Positions 52,483 to 60,480 of a DNA stretch of 64,000 nucleotides are shown one piece after another (positions within the stretch are counted from its first letter, which is position 1; each line of letters begins with the position of its first letter). Location: positions 114,516 through 178,515 of the forward strand of contig NZ_JNYJ01000016.1 of NCBI RefSeq assembly GCF_000716715.1, given 5' to 3'. Under the pieces are notes generated by a model. It ran no database searches. It was not told the DNA's origin and saw only the letters and a list, made by a program, of their open reading frames with translations. Origin of the DNA: Dactylosporangium aurantiacum (lineage in GTDB: Bacteria > Actinomycetota > Actinomycetes > Mycobacteriales > Micromonosporaceae). A program made the translations under genes and the position numbers.

Positions 52483-53253
52483 TCAGTACCGCAGTGCCCA
52501 GGCGATACGCCGCCGCAGCGACTTCTGCCGTTGGGCCTCGTGGTAGCGGGCGTCGGACTTGAGCACCTCGATGGCCGAGGCGACCCGCCGCTCGGCCTCC
52601 TCGATCGCCTCGTCCAGCGGGACGATCACCGGGAAGTCGAAGATGCTGATGATCTTCTCCAGCCGTTCGCGGACGGTGCCGCCGACGATGTGGTACGGCA
52701 GCCCCACCTCCTCCAACGCCTCCAGCAGCAGCTGCTCGGAGAGGCGGCGGAACGGCTCCGACACCGGCCGGTGCCCGTCCGGGTCCATGTCGAACTCGAC
52801 CGGCAGGTGGACGTACGCGTCGTACACGCGCCGGGCACGGGCCTTCGTGACCACCCCGAGCATGTCGGTGTACTGCTGGTAGAACCGCTTGACCGGCAGG
52901 CCGGCGAGGGTCTTGAGGGCGCCGAGCCACCACGCGTTGCCGGGGTTGATCCCGATGCGCATCCGGGCCTCGAAGTAGACCCATTCGTGCACGCAGCCGC
53001 CGTCGGAGATGAACGAGTCGACGCCGACGCCCTCGTTGTGCACCCGCTCCTCGAACCGGCGCATGGCGAGCAGGACGAGCTCCATCGCGTTGAGCTCCAT
53101 CACCGTCTTGCCGGGGACCATCTCCATGAGGATCTCGCGTGAGGTCATGGCGTGCGTCCGCGGAATTCCGGTGGCGATGGAGAGCGCCTCGGTGGTCGTG
53201 CTCTTCCCGGTCGAGTAGGTGCCGGAAATGGCGAGACGAATCTTTTCGGTCAC
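52483..53253 (-). CDS. P-loop ATP-binding protein (NadR/AAA_28 kinase-like), first gene of the AvrD operon
   Basis: A 256-residue protein. The Walker A is GTYSTGKS at 11-18, followed by TTTEALSIATGIPRTHAMTSR. The middle (FISDGGCVHEWVYFEARMRIG) resembles the substrate region of NadR-type or nucleoside-kinase-like P-loop proteins, then VEFDMDPDGHRP. It is probably a small-molecule kinase. The GTG at 53253 follows AAAGGAG with 5-nt spacing. As the leading gene before BCKDH it may phosphorylate the sugar acceptor or a pathway intermediate; the substrate is not deducible. Confidence 0.75.
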   Translation of the reverse strand: MTEKIRLAISGTYSTGKSTTTEALSIATGIPRTHAMTSREILMEMVPGKTVMELNAMELVLLAMRRFEERVHNEGVGVDSFISDGGCVHEWVYFEARMRIGINPGNAWWLGALKTLAGLPVKRFYQQYTDMLGVVTKARARRVYDAYVHLPVEFDMDPDGHRPVSEPFRRLSEQLLLEALEEVGLPYHIVGGTVRERLEKIISIFDFPVIVPLDEAIEEAERRVASAIEVLKSDARYHEAQRQKSLRRRIAWALRY

Positions 53254-53360
53254 CGACACTCCTTTCGTCGTGGCGATTCCTGGACAAGCCGATCCTGGCA
53301 GCCAGGCGGGCCGCTGCACAGGGCGTTCCCGGCATCATTTTTGACGTGACCCGGACCACG

Positions 53361-53404
53361 AAAAAACCGCCGGACAACCATTTCACAATGGTTGCCCGGC
53401 GGTT
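53361..53404 (-). terminator. Intrinsic terminator of the ParB-like regulator gene
   Basis: On the minus strand an 18-bp stem (one G.U pair) with a GTGA loop is followed by TTTTTT (plus-strand A-run 53361-53366). It starts 10 nt after the regulator stop. This is a textbook factor-independent terminator, unusual in such GC-rich DNA, and it insulates the regulator from the AvrD operon. Confidence 0.92.
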
Positions 53405-53413
53405 TCGAAATGC

Positions 53414-54412
53414 TCAGGCGGAGCGGCGTGACCGTAATTCCGCGGAGAAGCGCAGCCAGGTCTCGCCGCATTCCTGGGCGGCGGAGGCGAGAATGTCGAG
53501 GCAGTGTGCCGGAAGGTTGTCCAGCAGGTCAGCGCGGGCGCCCGCCAGCACGGCGGCCGAGGTCAGCAGGCGCAGCATCAGCCTGCCGCGTTCGGTGAGC
53601 CGCAGCGAGGGATCACGCTTGAGCATGTCCAGCCACCGGCCGTCTCCCCCGGCACCGCCGCCGGACCGGGCGTTGCGGGTGCGCGCGACCGGGTCCGCCC
53701 GCGGTCGTTTCGGCGCCACGGGGTCGTCGCCGCGGGTGAGCCGGTCGCGGACGTCGCGCACCGTTCGCGGGGAGATGCCGGCCTCGCGGGCGATCCGCCG
53801 CAGCGAGGCGTCGGGGTTCTCGGTGATCAGCTCGACGGCGCGTTGCCGGCCGGTGGCCGGGCTGACCGGCCGCAGCCGCCCGTCATGGCCCAGCCGGGAC
53901 TCGATCGGCGGCAGCTGCGCGGCCATCGACCTGCGCAGCGCGCCGACGGTGCCGGCCGAGAGCCCGACGACGCGGGCGATGGCGCGGTCCGACCACTGCG
54001 GGTGCGAGCCGAAGATGCGCATCGCCGCCGTGGTGCGGTCCTTGCGGCTGAGCGGGTAGCCGTGGGCGGTGTTCTGCTGCACCGCGAGGATGAACGCCTC
54101 ACGCTCGCAGCCGTCGAAGAACCGCGCGGCGATGGTCTGCTCGCCGCGCAGGATCGCCGCCCGCAGCCGGTGCATCCCGTCGATGACCCGCATCGAGGCG
54201 CGGTGCACGATGATCGGCTCGTGCACCGCGCCGATGTCGGCCAGCACCCTGACGTGTTCGTCCACCTCGCCCGCGGTGCGGGGCGAGTCACCGCGGCGCA
54301 GCTGCGCGACCGGCACGGCCTGCACCGGCGAGAGCTCGTACGGCTGCTCCTCCCGCGAAGACCTGACCGCCGTTGCCGCCGTTGCCGGCTGCCTCGAGCC
54401 TTCGGCCCACAA
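53414..54412 (-). CDS. ParB/StrR-type transcriptional regulator
   Basis: A 332-residue protein. A ParB N-terminal-like domain (VPVAQLRRGDSPRTAG...VHEPIIVHRASMRVIDGMHRLRAAILRGE) is followed by a helix-turn-helix (RAIARVVGLSAGTVGALRR), then a second HTH-like stretch (SLRRIAREAGISPRTVRDV) and a helical C-terminus. This is the layout of StrR/NovG-like pathway activators of antibiotic clusters. The start appears to be TTG at 54412 behind AGGGA; no good ATG or GTG is in frame nearby. It lies between the AvrD operon and the OYE-acyltransferase-HAD operon and probably controls one or both. Confidence 0.83.
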   Translation of the reverse strand: MWAEGSRQPATAATAVRSSREEQPYELSPVQAVPVAQLRRGDSPRTAGEVDEHVRVLADIGAVHEPIIVHRASMRVIDGMHRLRAAILRGEQTIAARFFDGCEREAFILAVQQNTAHGYPLSRKDRTTAAMRIFGSHPQWSDRAIARVVGLSAGTVGALRRSMAAQLPPIESRLGHDGRLRPVSPATGRQRAVELITENPDASLRRIAREAGISPRTVRDVRDRLTRGDDPVAPKRPRADPVARTRNARSGGGAGGDGRWLDMLKRDPSLRLTERGRLMLRLLTSAAVLAGARADLLDNLPAHCLDILASAAQECGETWLRFSAELRSRRSA

Positions 54413-54442
54413 GGTCCCTACCCCCGTCTCTGTGTGTCAGTG

Positions 54443-54457
54443 TGTGGACGCTCCACA
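54443..54457. promoter_or_regulatory. Palindrome in the leader of the ParB-like regulator gene
   Basis: TGTGGA-CGC-TCCACA is a perfect 6+6 inverted repeat 30 nt before the start codon. An isolated AT-rich box (TATAAA on the minus strand, 54494-54489) lies about 32 nt further upstream and may be a -10 element. The palindrome may be an autoregulatory operator. Confidence 0.45.
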
Positions 54458-54499
54458 TGCCGTCACCGTCGTTACCCGACGCATCCAATTTATAACCAT

Positions 54500-55177
54500 C
54501 TATGTCATGGCGCCCGCCAGCACGGGAGCGCCGGGCAGCCGCGCGGGCAGCGCCGGGTCGTCGCCGACGATCACCGGGTGCCCGACCTCGGCCAGCATCG
54601 GCAGGTCGGAGATGTGGTCGCCGTAGGCGTAGCAGTCCTCGGCCGGCACCGCCGGATAGGCGTGCAGCAGGGCCCGCACCCGCTCGCCCTTGACCTCGCC
54701 GATCACCGGCGGGCCCAGCAGCTCGCCGGTGTACCGCCCGTCGCGCACCTCCAGCCGGGTCACCTCCACGTGCCGCGCCCCGATGCTCCTGGCGATCGGC
54801 TCGACGATGGGTGCGAACGCCCCGGAGACCAGCACCAGGTGCGCGCCGGCCGCGCGGTGGGCGCGCAGCGCGGCGAGCACGTCGGCGTGGAAGAAGGCGG
54901 GGCGGCGCCGGCCGGCGTCGAACCAGCGCCGGCCGGCCAGCACGACGTCGCGCACCTCGGCGCCCGTCCACGCCCGGTAGTACGCCCGGTTGGTCTCCGC
55001 CCGGGGTACCCCGGCGGCGGCCTGGGCGAGCAGGTCGCGGCGGACCGACGCGGCCAGCTCACGCCCGGCCGGCCCGAGCCGCTCCACCAGGTAGAAGGCC
55101 AGGAACTCGAACATGCTCTTGGCCCGGATCAACGTCTCGTCGACGTCGCTGAACACGAGCCGGGTGGGCTCCGTCAC
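54500..55177 (-). CDS. HAD-superfamily phosphatase (HAD-IB, SerB-like)
   Basis: A 225-residue protein. Motif I FSDVDETL has the nucleophile Asp11 and Asp13. The motif II region is LVLVSGAF, the Lys is in EVKGERV, and motif III/IV is YGDHISDLPML. The helical cap between motif I and II has the HAD-IB size. It dephosphorylates a small phosphoester. The GTG start at 55177 overlaps the acyltransferase stop (GTGA). In A-factor-type pathways a phosphatase acts after condensation, so it could serve the AvrD product. Confidence 0.85.
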   Translation of the reverse strand: MTEPTRLVFSDVDETLIRAKSMFEFLAFYLVERLGPAGRELAASVRRDLLAQAAAGVPRAETNRAYYRAWTGAEVRDVVLAGRRWFDAGRRRPAFFHADVLAALRAHRAAGAHLVLVSGAFAPIVEPIARSIGARHVEVTRLEVRDGRYTGELLGPPVIGEVKGERVRALLHAYPAVPAEDCYAYGDHISDLPMLAEVGHPVIVGDDPALPARLPGAPVLAGAMT

Positions 55178-56406
55178 CCGGCCACCGCCGTCTCGGTGAC
55201 CGCCGGCGCCGCGGCCGGTGCCGCTGCCGGCGGCGTCTCGACCGCCGCCGGGCGGGCCCGCCGGCGGCTGAAGCGCTGCATCATGGGCTCCTCGACCACC
55301 ATGAACAGCAGCCAGCCGACCAGCAGCGTCGCCGCGAACAGGGTGAGCCACAACCCCAGGGCGACCGGGGCGCTGTAGGTGCGGTCCCCGCCCAGCCACA
55401 GCCGGCCCTGGAACAGCACCACGCCCTGGCACAGGTAGAAGGCGAAGGAGATCTTGCCCAGCCAGACCATCGGCCGGCTGCGCAGGAACCGGGCGCCGCC
55501 GGCCAGGTCGGCCGTGGCCGCGGTCGGGATGAGCACCGCGATGGGCACGATCATGGCGACGATGAAGTCGAACGGCGACGGGGTGTACAGCGTCCAGACG
55601 TAGCCGGCGACGGACAGCGCCACGGCGTGCCAGAGCCTGATCGCCGGCCAGCGCCCGGCGATGACGAGCCGGGCCAGCAGCATGCCGAGCACGAACTCGA
55701 ACAGCCGCGGCAGCGGGAAGATGTAGCCGAACCACTGCTGCGGCACCGCCATCGGCAGCAGCGACGAGCGCGGGTGGTCGGGCACCAGGAAGAAGTTGAT
55801 CAGCGCGATGCCGACCGTGCCGGCGAGCATGGCACCGGCCCACGCCCACAGCCGCGACTCGCCGATGCGCCGCACCGGTCCGATCAGGAACGGGAAGCAC
55901 ACGTAGAACAGCAGCTCACAGCAGAGCGACCAGCTCGGGGAGTTGACGCTGATGAAGGTCTTCGGATCGTCGACCCAGGCGTGCAGCAGCAGCAGGTTGG
56001 CGGTCGGCCGCCAGAACCCGATCACGGCGGCGGGGACCAGCACCACGGTCACGATCCAGAGCACCACGTGGTTCGGGAAGATCTTCGTCAGCCGCCGCCG
56101 GATGAACGCCCTGCGGTCCAGCACCGGCCGGGCCGACCAGGCGAGCACGAAGCCGCTGAGCACGAAGAAGAACGACACCCCGATGAAGCCGGCCTTGCCG
56201 ACGAGGTGCGCGACGGGCACCGCGATGTCCCGGTCGGCGAAGAAGCTCATGGGCACGGCCGGCTTCAGCGGATCGGCCAGCATCAGCGAGTGCAGCAGGA
56301 ACACGCCCAGCGCGCCGAAGATCCGCATGCCGGTGAGGGCGGGCAGGTCCGGTCGGCGCTCGGCCGCGGCGACCGCGGCCCCGGTGGTCGGTTCGGCGTC
56401 AGGCAT
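55174..56406 (-). CDS. Acyltransferase 3 family membrane protein (OafA-like)
   Basis: A 410-residue protein with about ten transmembrane helices. The family motif near the N-terminus (LTGMRIFGALGVFLLH, with Arg and His) and FFFVLSGFVLAW are present. The C-terminal tail of 40 residues is Ala/Pro-rich. Acyltransferase 3 enzymes O-acylate sugars, antibiotics and lipids at the membrane. It is the middle gene of the OYE-acyltransferase-HAD operon, 11 nt after OYE. Confidence 0.87.
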   Translation of the reverse strand: MPDAEPTTGAAVAAAERRPDLPALTGMRIFGALGVFLLHSLMLADPLKPAVPMSFFADRDIAVPVAHLVGKAGFIGVSFFFVLSGFVLAWSARPVLDRRAFIRRRLTKIFPNHVVLWIVTVVLVPAAVIGFWRPTANLLLLHAWVDDPKTFISVNSPSWSLCCELLFYVCFPFLIGPVRRIGESRLWAWAGAMLAGTVGIALINFFLVPDHPRSSLLPMAVPQQWFGYIFPLPRLFEFVLGMLLARLVIAGRWPAIRLWHAVALSVAGYVWTLYTPSPFDFIVAMIVPIAVLIPTAATADLAGGARFLRSRPMVWLGKISFAFYLCQGVVLFQGRLWLGGDRTYSAPVALGLWLTLFAATLLVGWLLFMVVEEPMMQRFSRRRARPAAVETPPAAAPAAAPAVTETAVAG

Positions 56407-56417
56407 CTGGGGTCCTC

Positions 56418-57575
56418 TCACGTCAGCGTCTCCAGCGATGCGGGGTCGAACGGGCGCAGCTCGTCCGTGCGGCCGTCGCGGATCTTCGCCGCCCAGTACG
56501 GGTCGGACAGGACCGCGCGGCCCACGGCCAGCAGGTCGAACTCGCCTGCCTCGACGGCGGCGACGGCGCGCTCCAGGGAGGCGGGCCGCGTCGCCGCGCC
56601 CTCGAAGGCCTCCTGGAAGTCGCTGTCGGCCAGCCCCACCGAGCCGACCGCGATCACCGGCCGGCCGGTGACCCGCCTGGTCCACGCCGGCAGGCTGAGC
56701 CGCGAGCCGTCGAAGGCGGGCAGCCAGAAGCGCCGCGTCGACACGTGGTAGGCGTCGACGCCCGCGGCGGTCAGCGGTGCCAGCAGGTCGGCCAGCTCGT
56801 CCGGGTCCTGCGCGATCCGCGCCTGGAAGTCGGTCACCTTCCACTGCGAGAAGCGCAGGATGATCGGGAAGTCCGGGCCGGTGGCGCGCCGGATCGCGGC
56901 GACCACCTCGGCCCCGAAGCGGGCCCGGGCGGCCGGCGGGCCGCCGTAGGCGTCGGTGCGCCGGTTCGTGGCCGGCCACAGGAACTGGTCGATCAGGAAG
57001 CCGTGCGCGGCGTGCAGCTCGACGCCGTCGAAGCCGATCCGCTGGGCGTCCACGGCGGCCCGTACGTAGGCGTCGACCGCCACGGCGAGCTGCGCGTCGG
57101 TCATCGGCTCGGTGAACGGCTCGCCGGCCAGGTCGAGCCCCGAGGGGCCGACCGCGGTGAGCGGGGGCTCGGGCACGAAGCCGGGCTCCCGGTAGATGCC
57201 GACGTGCCACAGCTGCGGCACGATCGTCCCGCCGGCCGCGTGCACGGCGTCGACCACGCCGGCCCAGCCGGCCAGGGCGTCCTCGCCGTGGATGCGCGGC
57301 ACGCCGGCCGGCGCCACACAGGCCGGGTCGCCGACCAGCGTCCCCTCGGTGATGATCAGGCCGGTGCCGCCCTCGGCGCGCCGGGCGTAGTAGCCCGCCA
57401 CCGCCGCGTCCGGCACCCCGCCCGGCGACATGTACCTGGTCATCGGCGCCATCGCGATGCGGTTGGGCAGCATCAGCCCGTTGACGGTGAACGGCTCGAA
57501 CAGCGCCGCCACCTCCGGCGCCGCCGTCGTGCCCTGTGCTGTTCCGGCCCGGAAGGCCGGCTCGACTACGGTCAC
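56418..57575 (-). CDS. Old Yellow Enzyme-family NADH:flavin oxidoreductase
   Basis: A 385-residue FMN TIM-barrel. LFEPFTVNGLMLPNRIAMAPMTRYMS, QLWHVGIY, HAAHGFLIDQFLWPATNRRTDAYGG and the C-terminal VGRAVLSDPYWA are all classic. The His pair that binds substrate carbonyls is in the HAAH segment. These enzymes reduce activated C=C bonds. The GTG at 57575 follows AGGAGG with 6-nt spacing. In a butanolide-type pathway an ene-reductase is needed after condensation, which fits the neighbourhood. Confidence 0.9.
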   Translation of the reverse strand: MTVVEPAFRAGTAQGTTAAPEVAALFEPFTVNGLMLPNRIAMAPMTRYMSPGGVPDAAVAGYYARRAEGGTGLIITEGTLVGDPACVAPAGVPRIHGEDALAGWAGVVDAVHAAGGTIVPQLWHVGIYREPGFVPEPPLTAVGPSGLDLAGEPFTEPMTDAQLAVAVDAYVRAAVDAQRIGFDGVELHAAHGFLIDQFLWPATNRRTDAYGGPPAARARFGAEVVAAIRRATGPDFPIILRFSQWKVTDFQARIAQDPDELADLLAPLTAAGVDAYHVSTRRFWLPAFDGSRLSLPAWTRRVTGRPVIAVGSVGLADSDFQEAFEGAATRPASLERAVAAVEAGEFDLLAVGRAVLSDPYWAAKIRDGRTDELRPFDPASLETLT

Positions 57576-57890
57576 GGCAATCCTCCTATCGCGTCTCGAC
57601 GTGCGATTCCGTTGGCTGCCGCAATCAGCCTTACACGCATTCAGCATTCGCGAAAGCCGATGGATATTCACGCCGTAAGACTCAACAGTCCGGAAACATG
57701 TCGGAGACGGGAAGTTTTCCGAAACGTAAGTTCCGCCAAGACGCCGAAGTGGCCAACCATGCAATTTGCACAGTTGGCCGGGTGGGCCTGGATGAATCGC
57801 CGGACAATGCCTTTCGGCCCGCCGGCGCCACCCCTTTCATTACGGGCTGACGCCGGAGGGCCCGGCTGTGGAATTGTCCGGTGAATGACC
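57576..57890. other. AT-richer intergenic region upstream of the OYE operon
   Basis: A 315-nt region with no credible gene. Its base composition is clearly less GC-rich than the flanks. It holds the near-perfect inverted repeat at 57751-57779 and must contain the OYE operon promoter. I could not assign a confident -35/-10 pair. The right end abuts the stop of the MFS gene. Confidence 0.6.
57751..57779. promoter_or_regulatory. 29-bp near-perfect inverted repeat (candidate operator)
   Basis: GGCCAAC-CA-TGCAA, a central T, then TTGCA-CA-GTTGGCC. The 14-nt arms match at 12 positions, with an inner TGCAA/TTGCA and an outer GGCCAAC/GTTGGCC pair. It lies about 175 nt upstream of the OYE start, in AT-rich DNA. 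It is likely a dimeric-regulator site, perhaps for the ParB-like protein or a TetR-type receptor. Confidence 0.6.
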
Positions 57891-59303
57891 TCAGCGGTCG
57901 GCGGCGGGCGCCTTTCGGCCGGGCAGCGCGGCGAACGTCAGCACGGCGGTGAGGCCCAGCGCGATCGCGGCGATCGCGAGGCTGATCCGCATGCCGGCGG
58001 CGAAGCCGGCCTGCGAGGCCACCAGCGCCCCGAAGACGGCGACCGCGATCGCGCCACCCGTCTGCCGGATGGTGTTGAGCACGCCGGCCGCGGTGCCCGC
58101 CCGCTCCGCCTCCACGCTGCCGAGCAGCAGGCCGGTCAGCGCGGGCACGGCTAGCGCACCGGCGAACCCGACCGGCACGGCGACCAGCGCCACCAGGGCG
58201 GGCGGGGTGTCCGCGTCGACGAACAGCAGCAGGATCAGCCCCACCACGGTGCCCGCCTGCCCGATCACCATCGGCAGCCGGGGACCGAAGCGCTGGATCA
58301 CCTTGGCCGCGACGAAGAGGTTGGACAGTGCCACCAGCGCGGTCGTCGGCACGAACATGAGGCCGGAGACCAGCGCGTTGCGGTGCAGCTCCTGCTGGAA
58401 GAACAGGCTCAGCAGGAAGATCGTGCCGTACCAGGCCACGTTGACGGCGAACCCGGCGGCGATCGAGATCGACACCGGGCGGAGCCGGAACAGCCCGAGC
58501 GGCATCGTCGGGTGCTCCTGACGGTGCTCGACGAACAGGAAGGCGATCACCGCGACGGCGGCGAGCACGAACGCGCCGATCACCTCCGGCGCACCGTAGC
58601 CACGGTCGCCGCCCTCGATGACGCCGACGGTCAGCCCGGCCAGGCCGAGGACCGCGAGCACCTGGCCGAGCAGGTCCAGCGGCGCGGCGCGGCGCGGCGA
58701 GTGCGGCGCCCGGCGCAGCAGGATGAGGCCGATGATGCCGATGGGCAGGTTGATGAAGAAGATGGTGCGCCAGTTCCACGCGCTGGTGAGCAGCCCGCCG
58801 AACGCGGGGCCGACGGTGGTGGCGATGGCGCCGCCCGCGGTCCAGGTGGCGATGGCCCGGGTGCGCTCGTGCATGTCCGGGAACGCCTGACGGACCAGCG
58901 CGAGCGAGGCCGGCATGGTCACCGACGCCGCCAGGCCCTGCACGAGCCGGGCCGCCACCAGCATCCACATCTCGGTGGCCAGCCCGCAGGCGACCGAGGC
59001 GACGGTGAACACGACCAGGCCGCCGGCGAACGCGCGGCTCGCCCCGACCCGGTCGGAGAACGCCCCCGCCGAGAGCATGAACGCCGCGAACGTCAGGGTG
59101 TAGCCGTCGACGATCCACTGCAGGCCGGCGATGCCACCGTGCAGGTCCTGACCGATGTCGGGCAGCGCCACGTTGACGACCAGCGCGTCGAGAGAGATCA
59201 CGACGAAGCCGAGGAGGGCCGCCGCGAGCACCGCGTTCGGGCGGACGGAGCGGTCCTGGACCGGCGCCGCCGGGGTCTGGGTCGGTGGTGTGACAGTTGC
59301 CAT
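57891..59303 (-). CDS. MFS drug exporter, DHA2/EmrB-QacA type (14 TM)
   Basis: A 470-residue transporter with about 14 hydrophobic helices. The motif LDALVVNVALPDIGQDL at helix 1, WIVDGYTLTFAAFML at helix 2, GAFSDRVGASRAF (motif A) and the motif C region AIATTVGPAFGGLLTSAWNWRTIFFINLPIG are those of the EmrB/QacA subfamily. It probably exports a drug or the product of a neighbouring pathway. AAAGGG precedes the ATG. It diverges from the XRE-type regulator, a common repressor-exporter pair. Confidence 0.93.
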   Translation of the reverse strand: MATVTPPTQTPAAPVQDRSVRPNAVLAAALLGFVVISLDALVVNVALPDIGQDLHGGIAGLQWIVDGYTLTFAAFMLSAGAFSDRVGASRAFAGGLVVFTVASVACGLATEMWMLVAARLVQGLAASVTMPASLALVRQAFPDMHERTRAIATWTAGGAIATTVGPAFGGLLTSAWNWRTIFFINLPIGIIGLILLRRAPHSPRRAAPLDLLGQVLAVLGLAGLTVGVIEGGDRGYGAPEVIGAFVLAAVAVIAFLFVEHRQEHPTMPLGLFRLRPVSISIAAGFAVNVAWYGTIFLLSLFFQQELHRNALVSGLMFVPTTALVALSNLFVAAKVIQRFGPRLPMVIGQAGTVVGLILLLFVDADTPPALVALVAVPVGFAGALAVPALTGLLLGSVEAERAGTAAGVLNTIRQTGGAIAVAVFGALVASQAGFAAGMRISLAIAAIALGLTAVLTFAALPGRKAPAADR

Positions 59304-59318
59304 GCTAAATCCCTTTAC

Positions 59319-59329
59319 ATCCCTAGGAT
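59319..59329. promoter_or_regulatory. Palindrome at the exporter promoter
   Basis: ATCC-CTA-GGAT, framed by CCTT and AAGG, lies 16 nt upstream of the exporter start. It overlaps a -10-like TATCCT on the minus strand. It is a candidate operator for the divergent XRE/MmyB-type regulator. Confidence 0.4.
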
Positions 59330-59486
59330 AAGGGTGAGTTCGAGGCCTGCCAGCACCGGATCAACGCAGATGCCGCGCGACTTGCGGTGCCGACCCATCG
59401 ACCGTAGCCAGATCGGCGCGGACGTACCTGGGCGTGGTACACCCCCTCTCCGCGCTTGCGACACACCGTGACGCTGCCAGACTGGA

Positions 59487-60425
59487 ATGGTGACGAACCG
59501 GGAGAATGAGCTGGGCACGTTCCTTCGTGCGCACCGCGCGGCGGTGCGCCCCGATGAGGTCGGCCTGCCCGGTGGCACGGGTGTCCGGCGGACCCCCGGG
59601 CTGCGCCGGGAGGAGGTCGCCTCACTCGCCGGGGTGAGCGTGGACTACTACACGCGCCTCGAACGCGGCCGGGAGACCAGGCCCAGCCAGTCGGTCGTCG
59701 ACGCGCTCGCCGGTGCGCTGCGGCTGACCCGCGACGAGCACCGGCACCTGCGGGAGCTGGCCGGCCGGCGCCCGGCGCAGCGCGGCCGGCCGCAGCTGTC
59801 CCGCAGCGTCCGCCCGGGCGTGCGGCACCTGCTGGAAGCGCTGCGCCCCAACCCCGCCTACGTCGTCGGCCCGATCAACGACCTGCTGGCCGCCAACCCG
59901 TCCGGGCTGCGCCTGCTGGCCGGGATCGACGCGTGGCCGCCCGCGCGGCGCAACATCATCCGCTACGTCTTCCTGCACCCGGTCGCCCGCCGGCTGTACG
60001 AGGACTGGGAGCAGATGGCCCCGGGCGTCGTCGCCCACCTGCGCGCGATGGCGAGCGAGTTCGCGCACACTCCGGAGTTCGTCCATCTCGTCGGGGAGCT
60101 GACGGTCAAGAGCGACGAGTTCGCCAGCCTCTGGGAACGCTACGAGGTCGACGCGCACACCAACGGTCTCAAGCGGTTCCGGCACCCCACGGTCGGCCGG
60201 CTCACCCTCGGGTACGAGGCGATGACGCTGAACGGCACCGACGGGCAGCGCCTGATCGCCTACCACGCCACACCCAACACCCCGGACCACGACGCGACCG
60301 TCCTGCTCGACATGGGTGACCCGGCGCTCGACGGCCAGCCGGCCGGCGGCGACCAGCGGGAGCTGGACCCGTTCGAGCCGGACACCGACCCGGCCTTCCG
60401 CCGCCCGCCTTCCGGCGGCTTCTAG
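59487..60425 (+). CDS. XRE-family regulator with MmyB-like ligand-binding domain
   Basis: A 312-residue protein. The N-terminal helix-turn-helix contains RRTPGLRREEVASLAGVSVDYYTRLERG, the standard HTH_31 signature. A PAS-like MmyB domain follows, with PAYVVGPINDLLAANPSG, NIIRYVFLHPVARRLYEDWE and TLGYEAMTLNGTDGQRLIAYHATPNTPDHD. It is divergent from the EmrB-type exporter and probably controls it in response to a small ligand. The start is ATG 59487; the next codon is a GTG. A perfect hairpin follows the stop. Confidence 0.92.
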   Translation: MVTNRENELGTFLRAHRAAVRPDEVGLPGGTGVRRTPGLRREEVASLAGVSVDYYTRLERGRETRPSQSVVDALAGALRLTRDEHRHLRELAGRRPAQRGRPQLSRSVRPGVRHLLEALRPNPAYVVGPINDLLAANPSGLRLLAGIDAWPPARRNIIRYVFLHPVARRLYEDWEQMAPGVVAHLRAMASEFAHTPEFVHLVGELTVKSDEFASLWERYEVDAHTNGLKRFRHPTVGRLTLGYEAMTLNGTDGQRLIAYHATPNTPDHDATVLLDMGDPALDGQPAGGDQRELDPFEPDTDPAFRRPPSGGF

Positions 60426-60464
60426 CGCTGCGGCGGTCCGTCCCCGTCGGACCGCCGCAGCGCT
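60424..60464. terminator. Perfect 17-bp bidirectional hairpin terminator
   Basis: AGCGCTGCGGCGGTCCG and its exact complement, separated by 7 nt, lie between the converging stops of the regulator (60425) and the SMP-30-like gene (60481). Confidence 0.8.
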
Positions 60465-60480
60465 CCTGCCGGCGGAGGCT

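Noticed and set aside
53254..53360. StrR-type GTTCGAC...GTCGAAC operator before the AvrD operon
   Set aside because: No such inverted repeat is visible in this spacer; only a short CCTGG-CAG-CCAGG repeat is present.
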